DNA of 64,000 nucleotides from Hydractinia symbiolongicarpus. Taxonomy: Eukaryota; Cnidaria; Hydrozoa; Anthoathecata; Hydractiniidae. The position numbers and the translations under genes were made by a program. The stretch spans positions 26,717,501 to 26,781,500 of the forward strand of contig NC_079880.1 of assembly GCF_029227915.1 (NCBI RefSeq). The letters are read 5' to 3'. Below are positions 25,301 to 39,243 of the stretch, piece after piece; positions within the stretch are counted from its first letter, which is position 1; the number at the start of each line of letters is the position of its first letter. The notes beneath the pieces were generated by a model, which had not been told where the DNA came from, searched no databases, and worked only from the letters and a program-made list of their open reading frames with translations.

Positions 25301-28300
25301 CGAATACTATCGCTAAATACATGTGGGGCGAATATGTGACGCAATCGTTGTAACTTAAACGAATTGACACCGCTAGAAAGTCAACGAAAAGTAGTTTTTG
25401 AAACTGTCTCTATTTCTTCAGCGCGAACTAATGGCTGGGATTGGTCCTACAGTAAAAAATGACTTATTTAACTTAATTTTTAAATAAAACTCTACCACAG
25501 CGCCCAGTGCAATCGCTGAGTTCCAGTAATCAAGTCAAATTAAGAAGAATGTTATTTCTTGTGGTCAAACTGGCTCATTTATAACATTTATCAGGTAACA
25601 CTCCAAAGTTAGTTCAATTAAGTCCCACAGTCAATTGTTTCACTGTTAAAAGCGATGCAACTTAGTCACATCGGAAAAAAATCACTAAATACATGTTGGT
25701 ACGAATATGTCACGCAACCGATGTAACTATAACGGATTAACACCGTTAGAAAGTCATTGAAATGTAGTTTTTGAAGCTGTCTCTAGTTCTTTAGCGCTTG
25801 CTAACGGCCAGGATTAGTCCCACAGTAAAAAAAGACTTATTTTTCTAAATTTTTAAATAAAGCACTACCACAGAGCCTAATGTACTCGCTGAACTCCAGC
25901 AACCATGTCGAATTAAGAAGAATGGTATTCCTTGGAGTACAATTGTCTCATTTATCGCATTAACAAGGTCACAGTCCAGAATCAGTTCAATTAAGTCCCA
26001 CAGTCAATCGTTTCACTGTTAAAGGCATTGCAACTTAGTCACATCGGAAAAAAATCACTAAATACATGTTGTTACGAATATGTGACGCAACCGTTGTAAC
26101 TCAAACGGTGTAATGGCTGAGTTCCAGCAATCATGTCAAATTAAGAAAAATGTTATTTCTTGTAGTCAAACTGGCGCATTTATCACATTTATCAGGTCAC
26201 AGTCCAAAGTTAGTTCAATTAAGTGCCACGGTCAATCGTTTCACTGTTAAAGGCTATGCAACCTAGTAATATCAGAATACCATCGCTAAATACATGTTGG
26301 TACGAGTATGTGATGCAACCGTTGTAACTCAAACGGATTGATACCGCCAAGAAGTGTATGAAATGTAGTTTTTGAGAATGTCTCTATTTATTCAGCACGT
26401 GCTAACGGCCAGGACTAGTCCCACAGTAAAAAAGACATATTTATCTAAATTTTTAATTAAAGCACTACCACAGAGCCTAGTGTACTCGCTGAATTCCAGC
26501 AATCATGTCGAATTAAGAAGAATGGTATTCCTCGGAGCCCAATTGGCTCATTTATCGCATTTACAAGGTCACAGTCCAGAATCAGTTCAATTAAGTCTCA
26601 CAATCAATCGTTTCACTGTTAAAAGCGATGCAACCTAGTAATATCAGAACACTATCGCTAAATACATGTTGGTACGAATATGTGACGCAACCGTTGTAAC
26701 TCAAACGGATTGATACCGCCAAGAAGTCGATGAAGTGTAGTTTTTAAGAATGTCTCTATTTCTTCAGCGCGTGCTAACGGCCAGGATTAGTCCCGCAGTA
26801 AAAAAGACTTATTTATCTAAATTAATAAAACGCTACCACAGAGCCTAGTGTACTCGCTGAATTCCAGCAATCATGTCGAATTAAGAAGAATGGTATTCCT
26901 CGGAGCCCAATTGGCTCATTTATCGCATTTACAAGGTCACAGTCCAGAATCAGTTCAATTAAGTCCCACAATCAATCGTTTCACTGTTAAAAGCGATGCA
27001 ACCTAGTAATATCAGAACACTATCGCTAAATACATGTTGGTACGAATATGTGACGCAACCGTAGCAACTCAAACGGATTGATACCGCCAAGAAGTCGATG
27101 AAGTGTAGTTTTTAAGAATGTCTCTATTTCTTCAGCGCGTGCTAACGGCCAGGATTAGTCCCGCAGTAAAAAAAGACTTTTTTATCTAAATTAATAAAAC
27201 GCTACCAAAGTGCCAAGTGCAATCGCTGAGTTCCAGCAATCAAGTCAAATTAAGAAGAATGTTATTTCTTGGAGCCCAATTGGCTCATTTATGGCATTTA
27301 CAAGGTCACAGTCCAGAATCAATTCAATTAAGTCCCACAGTCAATCGTTTCACTGTTAAAAGCGATGCAACTTAGTCACATCGGAAAAAAATCGCTAATT
27401 GCATGTTGGTACGAATATGTGACACAACTGTTGTAACTCAAACGGATTAACACCGTTAGAAAGTCAATGAAATGTAGTTTTTGAAACCGTCTCTATTTTT
27501 TTAGCGCGAACTAACGGTTGGGAATGGTCCCACAGTAAAAAATGACTTATTAAAGTTAATTTTTAAATAAAACGCTACCATAGGGCCCAGTGCAATCGCT
27601 GAGGTCCAGCAATCAAGTCAAATTAAGAAGAATGTTACTTTTTGTAGTCAAACTGGCTCATTTATCACATTTATAAGGTCAAAGTCCAAAACCAGTTCAA
27701 TTAGGTCCCACAGTCAAACGTTTCATTGTTAAAAGCGATGCAATCTAGTAATATCCGAATACTATCGCTAAATACATGTGGGGACGAATACGTGACGCGA
27801 CCGTTGTAAATTAAACGGATTGATACCGCCAAGAAGTCGATGAAGTGTAGATTTTGAGAATGTCTCTATTTCTTCAGCGCGTGTAACGGCCAGGATTATT
27901 TCCTCAGAAAAAAAGATTTATTTATCTAAATTTTTAAATAAAGCACTACCACAGAGCCTAGTGTACTCGCTGAATTCCAGCAATCATGTCAAATTAAGAA
28001 GAATGGTATTTCTTGGAGCCCAATTGGCTCATTTATCGCATTTACAAGGTCACAGTCCAGAATCAGTTCAATTAAGTCCCACAGTCAATCGTTTCACTGT
28101 TAAAAGTAACTAAAGGCTTGGATTGCTCCCAAAGTGAGAAATGACTTATGTAACTTAATTTTTAAATAAAACGCTACCACAGTGCCCAGTGCAATCGGTG
28201 AGTTCCAGCAATCAAGTCAAATTAAGAAGAATGTTACTTCTTGTAGTCAAACTGGCTCATTTATCACATTTACAAGGTCAAAATCCAAAATCAGTTCAAT

Positions 28301-31300
28301 TAAGTCCCACAACTGTTAAAAGCGATGCAACCTACTAATATCCGAATACTATCGCTAAATACATGTTGGTACGAATATGTGACGCAACCGTTGTAACTCA
28401 AACGGTGTAATCGCTGAGTTCCAGCAATCAAGTCAAATTAAGAAGAATGTTACTTCTTGTACTCAAACTGGCTCATTTATCGCATTTATAAGGTCAAAGT
28501 CCAAATTCAGTTCAATTAAGTCACACAGTCAATCGTTTCAATGTTAAAGGCGATGCAACCTAGTAATATCAGAATACTATCGCTAAATACATGTTGATAC
28601 GAATGTGTGACGCAGCCGTTGTAACTCAAACGGATTGATACCGCCAAGAAGTCGATGAAATGTAGTTTTTGAGAATGTCTCTATTTCTTCAGCGCGAACT
28701 AATGGCTGGGATTGGTCCAACAGTAAAAAATGACTTATTTAACTTAATTTTTAAATTAAACTCTACCACAGCGCCCACTGCAATCGCTGAATTCCAGCAA
28801 TTGTGTCGAATTAAGAAAAATGTTATTCCGTGGAGCCCAATTGGCTCATTTATCGCTTTTACCAGGTCACAGTCCAGAATAAGTTCAATTAAGTCCCACA
28901 GTCAATCGTTTCACTGTTAAAAGCGATGCAACCTAGTAATATCCGAATACTATCGCTAAATACATGTGGGGACGAAATTGTGGGGCAACCGTTGTAACTC
29001 AAACGGATTGTTACCGTTAGAAAGTCAATGAAATGTAGTTTTTGAAACTGTTGCTATTTCATCAGCGCACGATAACGGCTAGGATTGGTCCCACAGTAAA
29101 AAATGACTTTTTTATTTAAATTTTTAAATGAAGTGCTACCACAGCGCCCAGTGTAATCGCTGAGTTACGGTAATCATGTCAAATTAAGAAGAATGTTACT
29201 GCTTGGGTCCAGCTGGCTCACTTATCACATTTATAAGGTCAGAGTCCTAAGTTATTTCAATTAAGTTCCACAGTCAATCGTTTCACTGTTAAAAGCGATA
29301 TGACTTAGTAATATCGGAAAGATATCACTAAATACAGGTTGGTAGGAATACGTGACGCAACCGTTGTAACTCAAACGGATTGATACCGCCAAGAAGTCAA
29401 TGGAATGTAGTTTTTGAAAATGTCTCTAATTCTTCAGCGCGCGCTAACGGCTAGGATTGGTCCCACAGTAAAAAAAGACTTATTTATCTAAATTTTTAAA
29501 TAAAGCGCTACCGCACAGCCTAGTGCATTTGCTGAATTCCAGCAATAATGTCAATTTAAGAAGAATGTTACTTCTTGGAGTCCAATCGGCTCATTTATCA
29601 CATTTATAAGGTCACAGTCCAAAATCAGTTCAATTAATTCCCAGAGTCAATCGTTTCACTGTTAAAAGCGATACAACTTAGTAATATCGGAAAAAAATCA
29701 CTAAATACATGTTGGTACAAATATGTGACGCAACCGTTGTAACTGAAACGGATTAAAACCTTTAAAAAGTCATTGAAATGTAGTTTTTAAAGCTGTCTCC
29801 ATTTCTTCAGCGCTTGCTAACGGCCAGGATTATTCCCACAGTAAAAAAAGTCTTATTTATCTAAATTTTTAAATAAAGCACTACCACAGAGCCTAGTGTA
29901 CTCGCTGAATTCCAGCAACCATGTAGAATTAAAAAGAATGGTATTCCTTGGAGTCCAATTGGCTCATTTATCGCATTTACAAGGTCACAGTCCAGAATCA
30001 GTTCAATTAAGTCCCACAGTCAATCGTTTCACTGTTAAAGGCGATGCAACTTAGACACATCGGAAAAAAATCACTAAATACATGTTGGTACGAATATGTG
30101 ACGCAACCGTTGTAACTCAAACGAATTAACACCGTTAGAAAGTCAATGAATTGTAGTTTTTAAAACTGTCTCTATTTCTTCAGCCGAAACTAACGGCTGG
30201 GATTGGACCCACAGTAAAAAATGACTTATTTAACCTAATTTTTAAATAAAACGCTACCACAGTGCCCAGTGCAATCGCTGAGTTCCAGCAATCAAGTCAA
30301 ATTAAGAAGAATGTTACTTCTTGTAGTCAAACTGGCTCATTTATCACATTTTTAAGGTCAAAGTCCAAAATCAGTTCAATTAAGTCCCACAGTCAATCGT
30401 TTCACTGTTAAAAGCGATGCAACCTAGTAATATCCGAATACTATCGCTAAGTACATGTGGGGACGAATATGTGGCGCAACCGTTGTAACTCAAACGGATT
30501 GATACCGCCAGGAAGTCGATGAAATGTAGTTTTTGAGAATGTCTCCATTTCTTCTGCGCGTGCCAACGGCCAGGATTAGTCCCACAGTAAAAAAAGACTT
30601 ATTTATCTAAATTTTTAAATAAAGCACTACCACAGAGCCTAGTGTACTCGCTGAATTCCAGCAATCATGTCGAATTAAAAACATGTTATTCCTTGGAGCG
30701 CATTTGGCTCATTTATCGCATTTACAAGGTCACAGTCCAGAATCAGTTCAATTAAGTCCCACAGTCAAACGTTTCACTGTTAAAAGCGATGCAACCTAGT
30801 AATATCCGAATACTATCGCTAAATACATGTGGGGACGAAATTGTGGCGCAACTGTTGTAACTCAAACGGATTGTTACCGTTAGAAAGTCAATGCAATGTA
30901 GTTTTTGAAACTGTTGCTATTTCTTCAGCGCGCGATAACGGCTAGGATAGGTCCCACAGTAAAAAATGACTTTTTTATTTAAATTTTTAAATGAAGTGCT
31001 GCCGCCCAGTGTAATCGCTGAGTTCCGGTAATCATGTCAAATTAAGATGAATGTTACTTCTTGGGTCCAGTTGGCTCACTTATCACATTTATAAGGTCAG
31101 AGTCCAAAGTTAGTTCAATTAAGTTCCACAGTCAATTGTTTCACTGTTAAAAGCAATATGACTTAGTAATGTCGGAAAGATATCACTAAATACAGGTTGG
31201 TACGAATATGTGACGCAACCGTTGTAACTCAAACTAGGCTGTTCAGGCTATTTTTAACAACATCGTTGTTTGCTTAGCTTATATGTTAACGTAAAAGAGC

Positions 31301-31606
31301 TATTATTGTGCTTTCCAACGAGGGGTCACTCACCCTTCTAACATTTTTCTTTCCAAAGTTATGAAGATTTGAAGATACCCTATTGGAGTAAAAAATTAGA
31401 CAAATTCCTGCGAATTCCTCCATATAAACACTGGCAATATTTTCGGCCCCAATAGGCGTTTTTTGGTGCTCTGAAAAAGGTCAAAATGATGGTATGATGC
31501 AGATCAGCATAGTTCGCTAAAAATTATCGAGTTAAGCTAAAATTTGGTATAAATACAGAGAAAGATAAGTACTATATGATTAGGTCGTATATTTTACCAA
31601 ATGCTA

Positions 31607-31620
31607 TTGCGCATGCGCAA
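31607..31620. promoter_or_regulatory. Perfect 14-bp palindrome matching the NRF1-type consensus (transposon copy 2)
   Basis: Same TTGCGCATGCGCAA palindrome as in copy 1, unchanged. Confidence 0.45.
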
Positions 31621-31739
31621 AATTACATTACAAAATATGGTCATAAATTTTAGGAATATAACAGGAAATCGTCAATAAAACACACGCAAATGCATAACTA
31701 GGCTACTTAAAATACCACTTTGTTTAAAAATAAATTATG

Positions 31740-32760
31740 AGGTATCACGTGATTCTTCAAGAAGTACATTTTACGGACCAGATTTTTTGTAATTTCCAGA
31801 CCAGGCCCAAAATATGTCCAAAATAGCAAAAACGATCATATAAAAAATGCGAATATTATTAAAGAGACATAATAGTATGATCACTACTTATCAAAATAAA
31901 TTATATATATAAAGTACCATGTTAAAACTCGAAATGTATATTTTACAGACCAGATTTAGTGTAATTTACAGACTTGACAAAAAAAGACCAAAATCGTGAA
32001 AAATCATTGACTACGTGTGTAAATATGAATAATTAGGATGGTTTTTAGGTCTCTCAGTTAAGGAAAATACAATTATGAGGTATCACGTGATCCTTTAATA
32101 AATACATTTTACAGACCACATTTTTTGTAATTTACAGACCTAAAATATAACCAAAACAGTAAAAACTTCTCAAGGAAATGTGGGAGCAGAAAAAAATCAG
32201 AATAGAATAAATATTTTTTTTAAAAAAAAAGTGGGAGTGTCATGAGATATTCTGAAAGTATATTCTATAGACCAGATTCTTTGTAATTTCCAAACCAGAT
32301 GCGGAATATGCTCAAAAAAAGCAAAAACAGTCAAACAAAAAGTGCAAATAAATAGGCATGATAGTATGACCAATACTTATCAAATAAATTATATGAAGTA
32401 TCATGTTAAATCTCAAAATGTATATTTTACAGACCAGATTTAATGTAATTTACAGACTTGACAAAAAGACCAAAATTGTGAAAAATCATTGACTACATGT
32501 GCAAATATAAATAATTTAGTTAATAAATAATATTACTGCAACTTGGAAAAAAATTATTGTGTGCTCAGTTATCAGAATCACATTTTAGAGACTAGATTTA
32601 TTATGATTCACAGAAGTAAGAAGTGAAGGCCAAAATGGTGAAAACTCATCAAATACATATGAATAATTGGATAAAATAAAATATATAATTGCTAGCAAAA
32701 TATATTGTGCTGTTTCGTTATATTTCCAATTTACAGACCAGACCCCAACATAAGTGAAAA
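31740..32760. repeat. Degenerate tandem repeat of about 160 bp inside transposon copy 2
   Basis: Same seven-unit internal repeat as in copy 1, at motif starts of about 31769, 31941, 32107, 32263, 32425, 32583 and 32729. Confidence 0.8.
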
Positions 32761-33467
32761 AGCAACCACAACCTATGAAAATTAAAACAAAAATGTTTAT
32801 TACTGCATAATCAAAAAAAATGTTTTTCCTACCACTAAAAAACAACAACATTGAAAGAACTCTTAACATGCAGGGCTCATATTATACAAAGCAGCTCGAC
32901 TGCAACTATTAACATCAATTTTAAACATCTGTGAGAATGATTCACAAACTTCAACAATGCTTAATTGATTTAACTTCGTATACCATTCATATATTTCACT
33001 ATTAGTTATTTTTTATGGCAGCCATTATAACTTACTTGATCATCAAACACTAATAATTACACTGAAATAAAATAAAAGCACTTTGCACAACAGAGTAAGG
33101 AAAAACTTTAATATGAATTGTTACTGTATAAATAAACGATACCTGCATATCGTAAACATATATTTAGGCCATGGTGGCCAGACACAAGTCTGTATCATAC
33201 TGAACTTTGCTAGTGTTAGCTAGCTAGCATTAAATGTGCGTGCTTTTCTGGCTAGGATTTTTCTTCCTTCAAAACACAATGTAAGAAAGGATAAAAAGAT
33301 GTATTAGAGCAAGTCATAACAACCTAGCTAACTAGCTAGACTGTGTTTAACATAGTTTTACAATGCTTAATTTTGAGTGTAAAATTATATCTGAGCAGTA
33401 ACTTCTTAACTGTTGGCTAAAATCAACAAAATAAACACCTGTACTTGGCACATGGTTTAGCTTTTAT

Positions 33468-33510
33468 TAACTAACTAACTAACTAACCAACTAAATAACT
33501 ATAACTAACT
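33468..33510. repeat. TAAC/AACT microsatellite in transposon copy 2
   Basis: Identical in unit number to the copy at 13588-13630 as far as I can see. For a fast-mutating tract this supports a recent duplication. Confidence 0.85.
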
Positions 33511-33955
33511 AGCTTTCAAACTTTATTTAGTATATTCTAGAAATGGAGACAAAAAGGGGCGCCAACAAAAAAAAAAAAGGATAAAGAAAAAAAACATTGT
33601 TTTCTTTGCTAAAACATTGCGTTGTTGTAAAAACTCTAATACAAACTTACAAAAGTGTCATTGAAGAGTGTTTCCCTGAGTGAAAATCAAAAAATAGTTA
33701 AAATCTAGTACTTTTTCTCAAAATATGAAGTTTTTATTTACCTGATTTTTTTACTTCCTCAAACAGAAACCGGGATTTTCATCTTTGTTTACCTCAGAAA
33801 ATCATCTACCTTTGCATAGGTACCCAACATAAACCGGCCTAAATTGGTTTAGTGCAAGAAAAGTACCCAAATGCTAAGGTGCCATACGCTCACCTTTAAA
33901 AATTTTGAAGTTCTCATCTTCCGCCGCGCCGAGATTTTTTTTGACGGCAAGAATT

Positions 33956-33965
33956 GTCACGTGAC
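33956..33965. promoter_or_regulatory. GTCACGTGAC E-box palindrome abutting the right inverted repeat (copy 2)
   Basis: Unchanged copy of the palindrome at 14076-14085. The internal TCACGTGA palindromes recur at 31745-31752 and 32083-32090. Confidence 0.35.
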
Positions 33966-36900
33966 TGAACAGCCTACTGAAACGGATTGATACCGCCAAG
34001 AAATCAATGAAATGTAGTTTTTGAGAATGTCTCTATTTCTTCAGTGCGTGCTAACGGCCAGGATTGGTCCCACAGTAAAAAAAGACTTATTTATCTCAAT
34101 TTTTAAATAAAGCGCTACCGCAGAGCCTAGTGTATTCGCTGAATTCCAGCAATCATGTCAATTTAAGAAGAATGTAACTTCTTGGAGTCCAATTGGCTCA
34201 TTTATCACATTTCTAAGGTCACAGTACGGATTCAGTTCAATTAATTCCCAGAGTCAATCGTTTCACAGTTAAAAGCGATACAACTTGATAATATCGCTTA
34301 ATAATAATGTAGTTTTTGAAACTGTCTTTAATTCTTCAGCGCGAACTAACGGCTGGGATTGGTCCCACAGTAAAAAATGACTTTTTTATTTAAATTTTTA
34401 ATAAAGCGCTGCCACAGCTACCAGTGTAATCGCTGAGTTCCAGCAATCATGTCAAATTAAGAAGAATGTTATTTCTTGTAGTCAAACTGGCTCAATTATC
34501 ACATTTATAAGGTCAAAGTTCAAAATCAGTTCAATTAAGTCCCACAGTCAAACGTTTCACTGTTAAAAGCGGTGCAACCTAGTAATATCCGAACACTATC
34601 GATAAATACATGTGGGGACGAATATGTGGCGCAACCGTTGTAACTCAAACGGATTTTTACCGTTAGAAAGTCAATGCAATGTAGTTTTTGAAACTGTTGC
34701 TATTTCTTCAGCGCGCGATAACGGCTGGGATTGGTCCCACAGTAAAAAATGACTTTTTTATTTAAAATTTTAAATGAAGTGCTACCACAGCGCCCAGTGT
34801 AATCGCTGAGTTCCGGTAATCATGTCAAATTAAGAAGAATGTTACTTCTTGGATCCAGTTGGCTCACTTATCACATTTATAAGGTCAGAGTCCAAAGTTA
34901 GTTCAATTAAGTTCCACAGTCAATTGTTTCACTGTTAAAAGCAATATGACTTAGTAATATCTGAAAGATATCACTAAATACAGGTTGGTACGAATATGTG
35001 ACGCAACCGTTGTAACTCGAACGGATTGATACCGCCAAGAAGTCAATGGAATTTAGTTTTTGAGAATGTCTCTATTTCTTCAGTGCGTGCTAACGGCCAG
35101 GATTGGTCCCACAGTAAGAAAAGACTTGTTTATCTAAATTTTTAAATAAAGCACTACCACAGAGCCTAATATGATCGCTGATTTCCAGCAATCATGTCAA
35201 ATTAAGAAAAATGATACTTCTTGTAGTCAAACTGGCTCATTTATCACATTTATAAGGTCAAAGTCCAAAATCAGTTCAATTAAGTCCCACAGTCACTCGT
35301 TTCACTGTTAAAAGCGATGCAATTTATTCACATCGGAAAAAAATCACTAAATACATGTTGGTAGGAATATGTGACGCAACCGTTGTAGCTCAAACGGATT
35401 AACACTGTTAGAAAGTCAATGAAATGTAGTTTTTGAAACTGTCTCTATTTCTTCAGCGCAAACTAACGGCTGGGATTGCTCCCACAGTAAAAAATAACTT
35501 ATTTAACTTAATTTTTAAATAAAACGCTACCACAGTGCCAGTGCAATCGCTGAGTTCCAGCAATCAAGTCAAATTAAGAAGAATGTTACTTCTTGTTGTC
35601 AAGCTTGCTCATTTATCGCATTTACAAGGTCACAGTCCAGAATCAGTTCAATTAAGTCCCACAGTCAATCGTTTCACTGTTAAAAGCGATGCAACTTAGT
35701 CACATCGGAAAAAAATCACTAAATATATGTTAGTACGAATATGTGACGCAACCGTTGTAACTCAAACGGATTAACACCGTTAGAAAGTCATTGAAATGTA
35801 GTTTTTGAAGCTGTCTCTATTTCTTCAGCGCGTGCTAACGGCCAGGATTAGTTCCACAGTAAAAAAAGACTTATTTATCTAAATTTTTAAGTAAAGCACT
35901 ACCACAGAGCCTAGTGTACTCGTTGAATTGCAGCAATCATGTCGAATTAAGAAGAATGGTATTCCTTGGAGTCCAATTGGCTCATTTAACGTATTTACAA
36001 GGTCACAGTCCAGAATCAGTTCAACTAAGGCCCACAGTCAATTGTTTCACTGCTAAAAGCGATGCAGCTTAGTCACATCGGAAAAAATCACTAAATACAT
36101 GTTGGTACGAATATGTGACGCAACCGTTGTAACTCAAATGGATTAACACCGTTAGAAACTTAATGAAATGTAGTTTTTGAAACTGTCTCTATTTCTTCAG
36201 CGCGAACTAACGGCTGTGATTGGTCCCACATCCAAAAATGACTTATTTAACTTAATTTTTAAATAAAACGCTACCACAGTGCCCAGTGCAATCGCTGAGT
36301 TGCAGCAATCAAGACAAATTAAGAAGAATGTTACTTCTTGTAGTCAAACTGGCTCATTTATCACATTTTTAAGGTCAAAGTCCAAAATCATTTCGATCAA
36401 GTCCCACAGTCAAACGTTTCACTGTTAAAAACGATGCAACCTAGTACTATCAGAAAAATATCGCTAAATACTTGTTCGTACGAATATGTGACGCAACCGT
36501 TGTAACTTAAACGGATTGATATGGCCAAGAAGTCGATGAAATGTAGTTTCTGAGAATGTCTCTATTTCTTCAGCGCAAACTAACGGCTAGGATTGGTCCC
36601 ACAGTGAAAAATGACTTATTTATCTTAATTTTTAAATAAAGCGCTACCACAGCGCCCAGTGAAATCGTTGAGTTCCAGCAATCATGTCAAATTAAGAAGA
36701 ATGTTATTTCTTGTAGTCAAACTGGCTCATTTATCACATTTATAAGGTCAAAGCCCAAAATCAGTTCAATTAAGTCCCACAGTCAAACGTTTCACTGTTA
36801 AAAGCGATGCAACCTAGTAATATCCAAATACTATCGCTAAATACATGTGGGGACGAATATGCGGCTCAACCGTTGTAACTCAAACGAATTTATACCGCTA

Positions 36901-39243
36901 GAAATTCAATGAAATGTAGTCTTTGAAACTGTTCCTATTTATTCAGCGCATGCTAACTGCCAGGATTGGTCCCACACTAAGAAAAGACATATTTATCTAA
37001 ATTTTTAAATAAAGCTCTACCACAGAGCTTAATGTAATCGCTGAATTCCAGCCATCACGTCAAATAAAGAAGAAAGATACTTCTTGTAGTCAAACTGGCT
37101 CATTTATCACATTTATAAGGTCAAAGTCCAAAATCAGTTCAATTAAGTCCCACAGTCACTCGTTTCACTGTTAAAAGCGATGCAATTTATTCACGTCGGA
37201 AAAAAATCACTAAATACATGTTGGTAGGAATATGTGACGCAACCGTTATAGCTCAAACGGATTAACACAGTTAGAAAGTCAATGAAATGTAGTTTTTGAA
37301 ACTGTCTCTATTTCTTCTGCGCGAACTAACGGCTGTGATTGGTCCCACAGTAAAAAATGACTTATTTAATTTAATTTTTAAATAAAACGCTACCACAGTG
37401 CCCAGTGCAATCGCTGAGTTCCAGCAATCAAGACAAATTCAGAAGAATGTTACTTCTTGTTGTCAAACTGGCTCATTTATCACATTTTTAAGGTCAAAGT
37501 ACAAAATCAGTTCGATTATGTCCCACAGTCAAACGTTTTACTGTTAAAAGCGATGCAACCTAGTACTATCAGAAAAACATCGCTAAGTACATGTTCGTAC
37601 GAATATGTGACGCAACCGTTGTAAATTAAACGGATTGATACGGCCAAGAATTCGATAAAATGTAGTTTCTGAGAATGTCTCTATTTCTTCAGCGCGAACT
37701 AACGGCTAGGATTGGTCCGACAGTAAAAAATGACTTATTTATCTTAATTTTTGAATAAAGCGCTACCACAGCGCCCAGTGTAATCGCTGAGTTCCAGCAA
37801 TCATGTCAAATTAAGAAGAATGTTATTTCTTGTAGTCAAACTGGCTCATTTATCACATTTATAAGGTCAAAGCCCAAAATCAGTTCAATTAAGTCCCACA
37901 GTCAAACGTTTCACTGTTAAAAGCGATGCAACCTAGTTATATCCAAATACTATCGCTAAATACATGTGGGGACGAATATGCGGCTCAACCGTTGTAACTC
38001 AAACGAATTTATACCGCTAGAAATTCAATGAAATGTAGTGTTTGAAACTGTTCCTATTTATTCAGCGCATGCTAACGGCCAGGATTGGTCCCACAGTTAG
38101 AAAAGACTTATTTATCTAAATTTTTAAATAAAGCTCTACCACAGAGCTTAATGTAATCGCCGAATTCCAGCCATCACGTCAAATTAAGAAGAAATTTATT
38201 CCTTGGAGACCAATTGGCTCATCTGTCACATTTATAAGGACATAGTCCAGAGTCAGCTCAATTAATTCCCACAGTCACTCGTTTCACTGTTAAAAGCAAT
38301 ACAACTTAGTAAAATTGGAAGAAAATCACTAAGTACATGTTGGTACGAATATGTGACCCAACCGTTGTAACTCAAACGGATTGACACCGTCAGAAAGTCA
38401 ATGAAATCTAGTTTTTGAGAATGTCTCTATTTCTTCAGCGCGAACTGAATAAAGCGCTACCACAGCGCCCAGTGTAATCGCTGAGTTCCAGCAATCATGT
38501 CAAATTAAGAAGAATGTTATTTCTTGTAGTCAAACTGGCTCATTTATCACATTTATAAGGTCAAAGCCCAAAATCAGTTCAATTAAGTCCCACAGTCAAA
38601 CGTTTCACTGTTAAAAGCGATGCAACCTAGTAATATCCAAACACTATCGCCTAATACATGTGGGGACGAATATGCGGCTCAACCGTTGTAACTCAAACGA
38701 ATTTATACTTCTAGAAATTCAATGAAATGTAGTCTTTGAAACTGTTCCTATTTATCAGCGCATGCTAACGGCCAGGATTGGTCCCACAGTTAGAAAAGAC
38801 TTATTTATCTAAATTTTTAAATAAGGCTCTACCACAGAGCTTAATGTAATCGCTGAATTCCAGCCATCACGTCAAATTAAGAAGAAAGTTATTCCTTGGA
38901 GACCAATTGGCTCATCTGTCACATTTATAAGGACATAGTCCAGAGTCAGCTAAATTAATTCCCACAGTCACTCGTTTCACTGTTAAAAGCAATACAACTT
39001 AGTAAAATTGGAAGAAAATCACTAAATACATGTTGGTACGAATATGTGACGCAACCGTTGTAATTGAAACGGATTGACACCGTTAGAAAGTCAATGAAAT
39101 CTAGTTTTTGAGAATTTCTCTAATTCTTCAGCGCAAACTAACGGCTAGGATTGGTCCCACAGTAAAAACAGACATATTTATCTTCATTTTTTAACAAAGA
39201 GTCACCACAGTGCCCACTGTAAATGCTGAGTTCCAGCAATCAA

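Larger units (their letters stand above)
14097..31234. repeat. Satellite array, middle block (about 372-bp monomer)
   Basis: This block continues the same satellite in the same orientation and register after the transposon. 14097-14103 repeats the last seven bases before the insertion. A further monomer family is prominent from about 17100: it has AGAGCTTAATGTAATCGC, CAGCCATCACGTC and CTCATCTGTCACATTTATAAGG. Another has GAGTTACCACAGTGCCC with TGTAAATGCTGAG (for example near 24050 and 25120). The block contains a 1,486-bp tandem pair and runs across the junction of the two 19,880-bp duplication units at 25284. No coding region is seen. Confidence 0.97.
31235..33976. mobile_element. Non-autonomous DNA transposon-like insertion, copy 2 (2,742 bp)
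   Basis: Same element as at 11355-14096, shifted by exactly 19,880 bp, with the same inverted ends (31235-31246 and 33965-33976) and the same flanks (31228-31234 and 33977-33983). I noticed no base differences from copy 1. Because the satellite for kilobases on both sides is also shared, this copy arose by the segmental duplication and not by a second transposition. Confidence 0.82.

Noticed and set aside
31235-33976. Second independent transposition into the same site
   Set aside because: The flanking satellite matches for kilobases on both sides at the same offset, so segmental duplication explains it.
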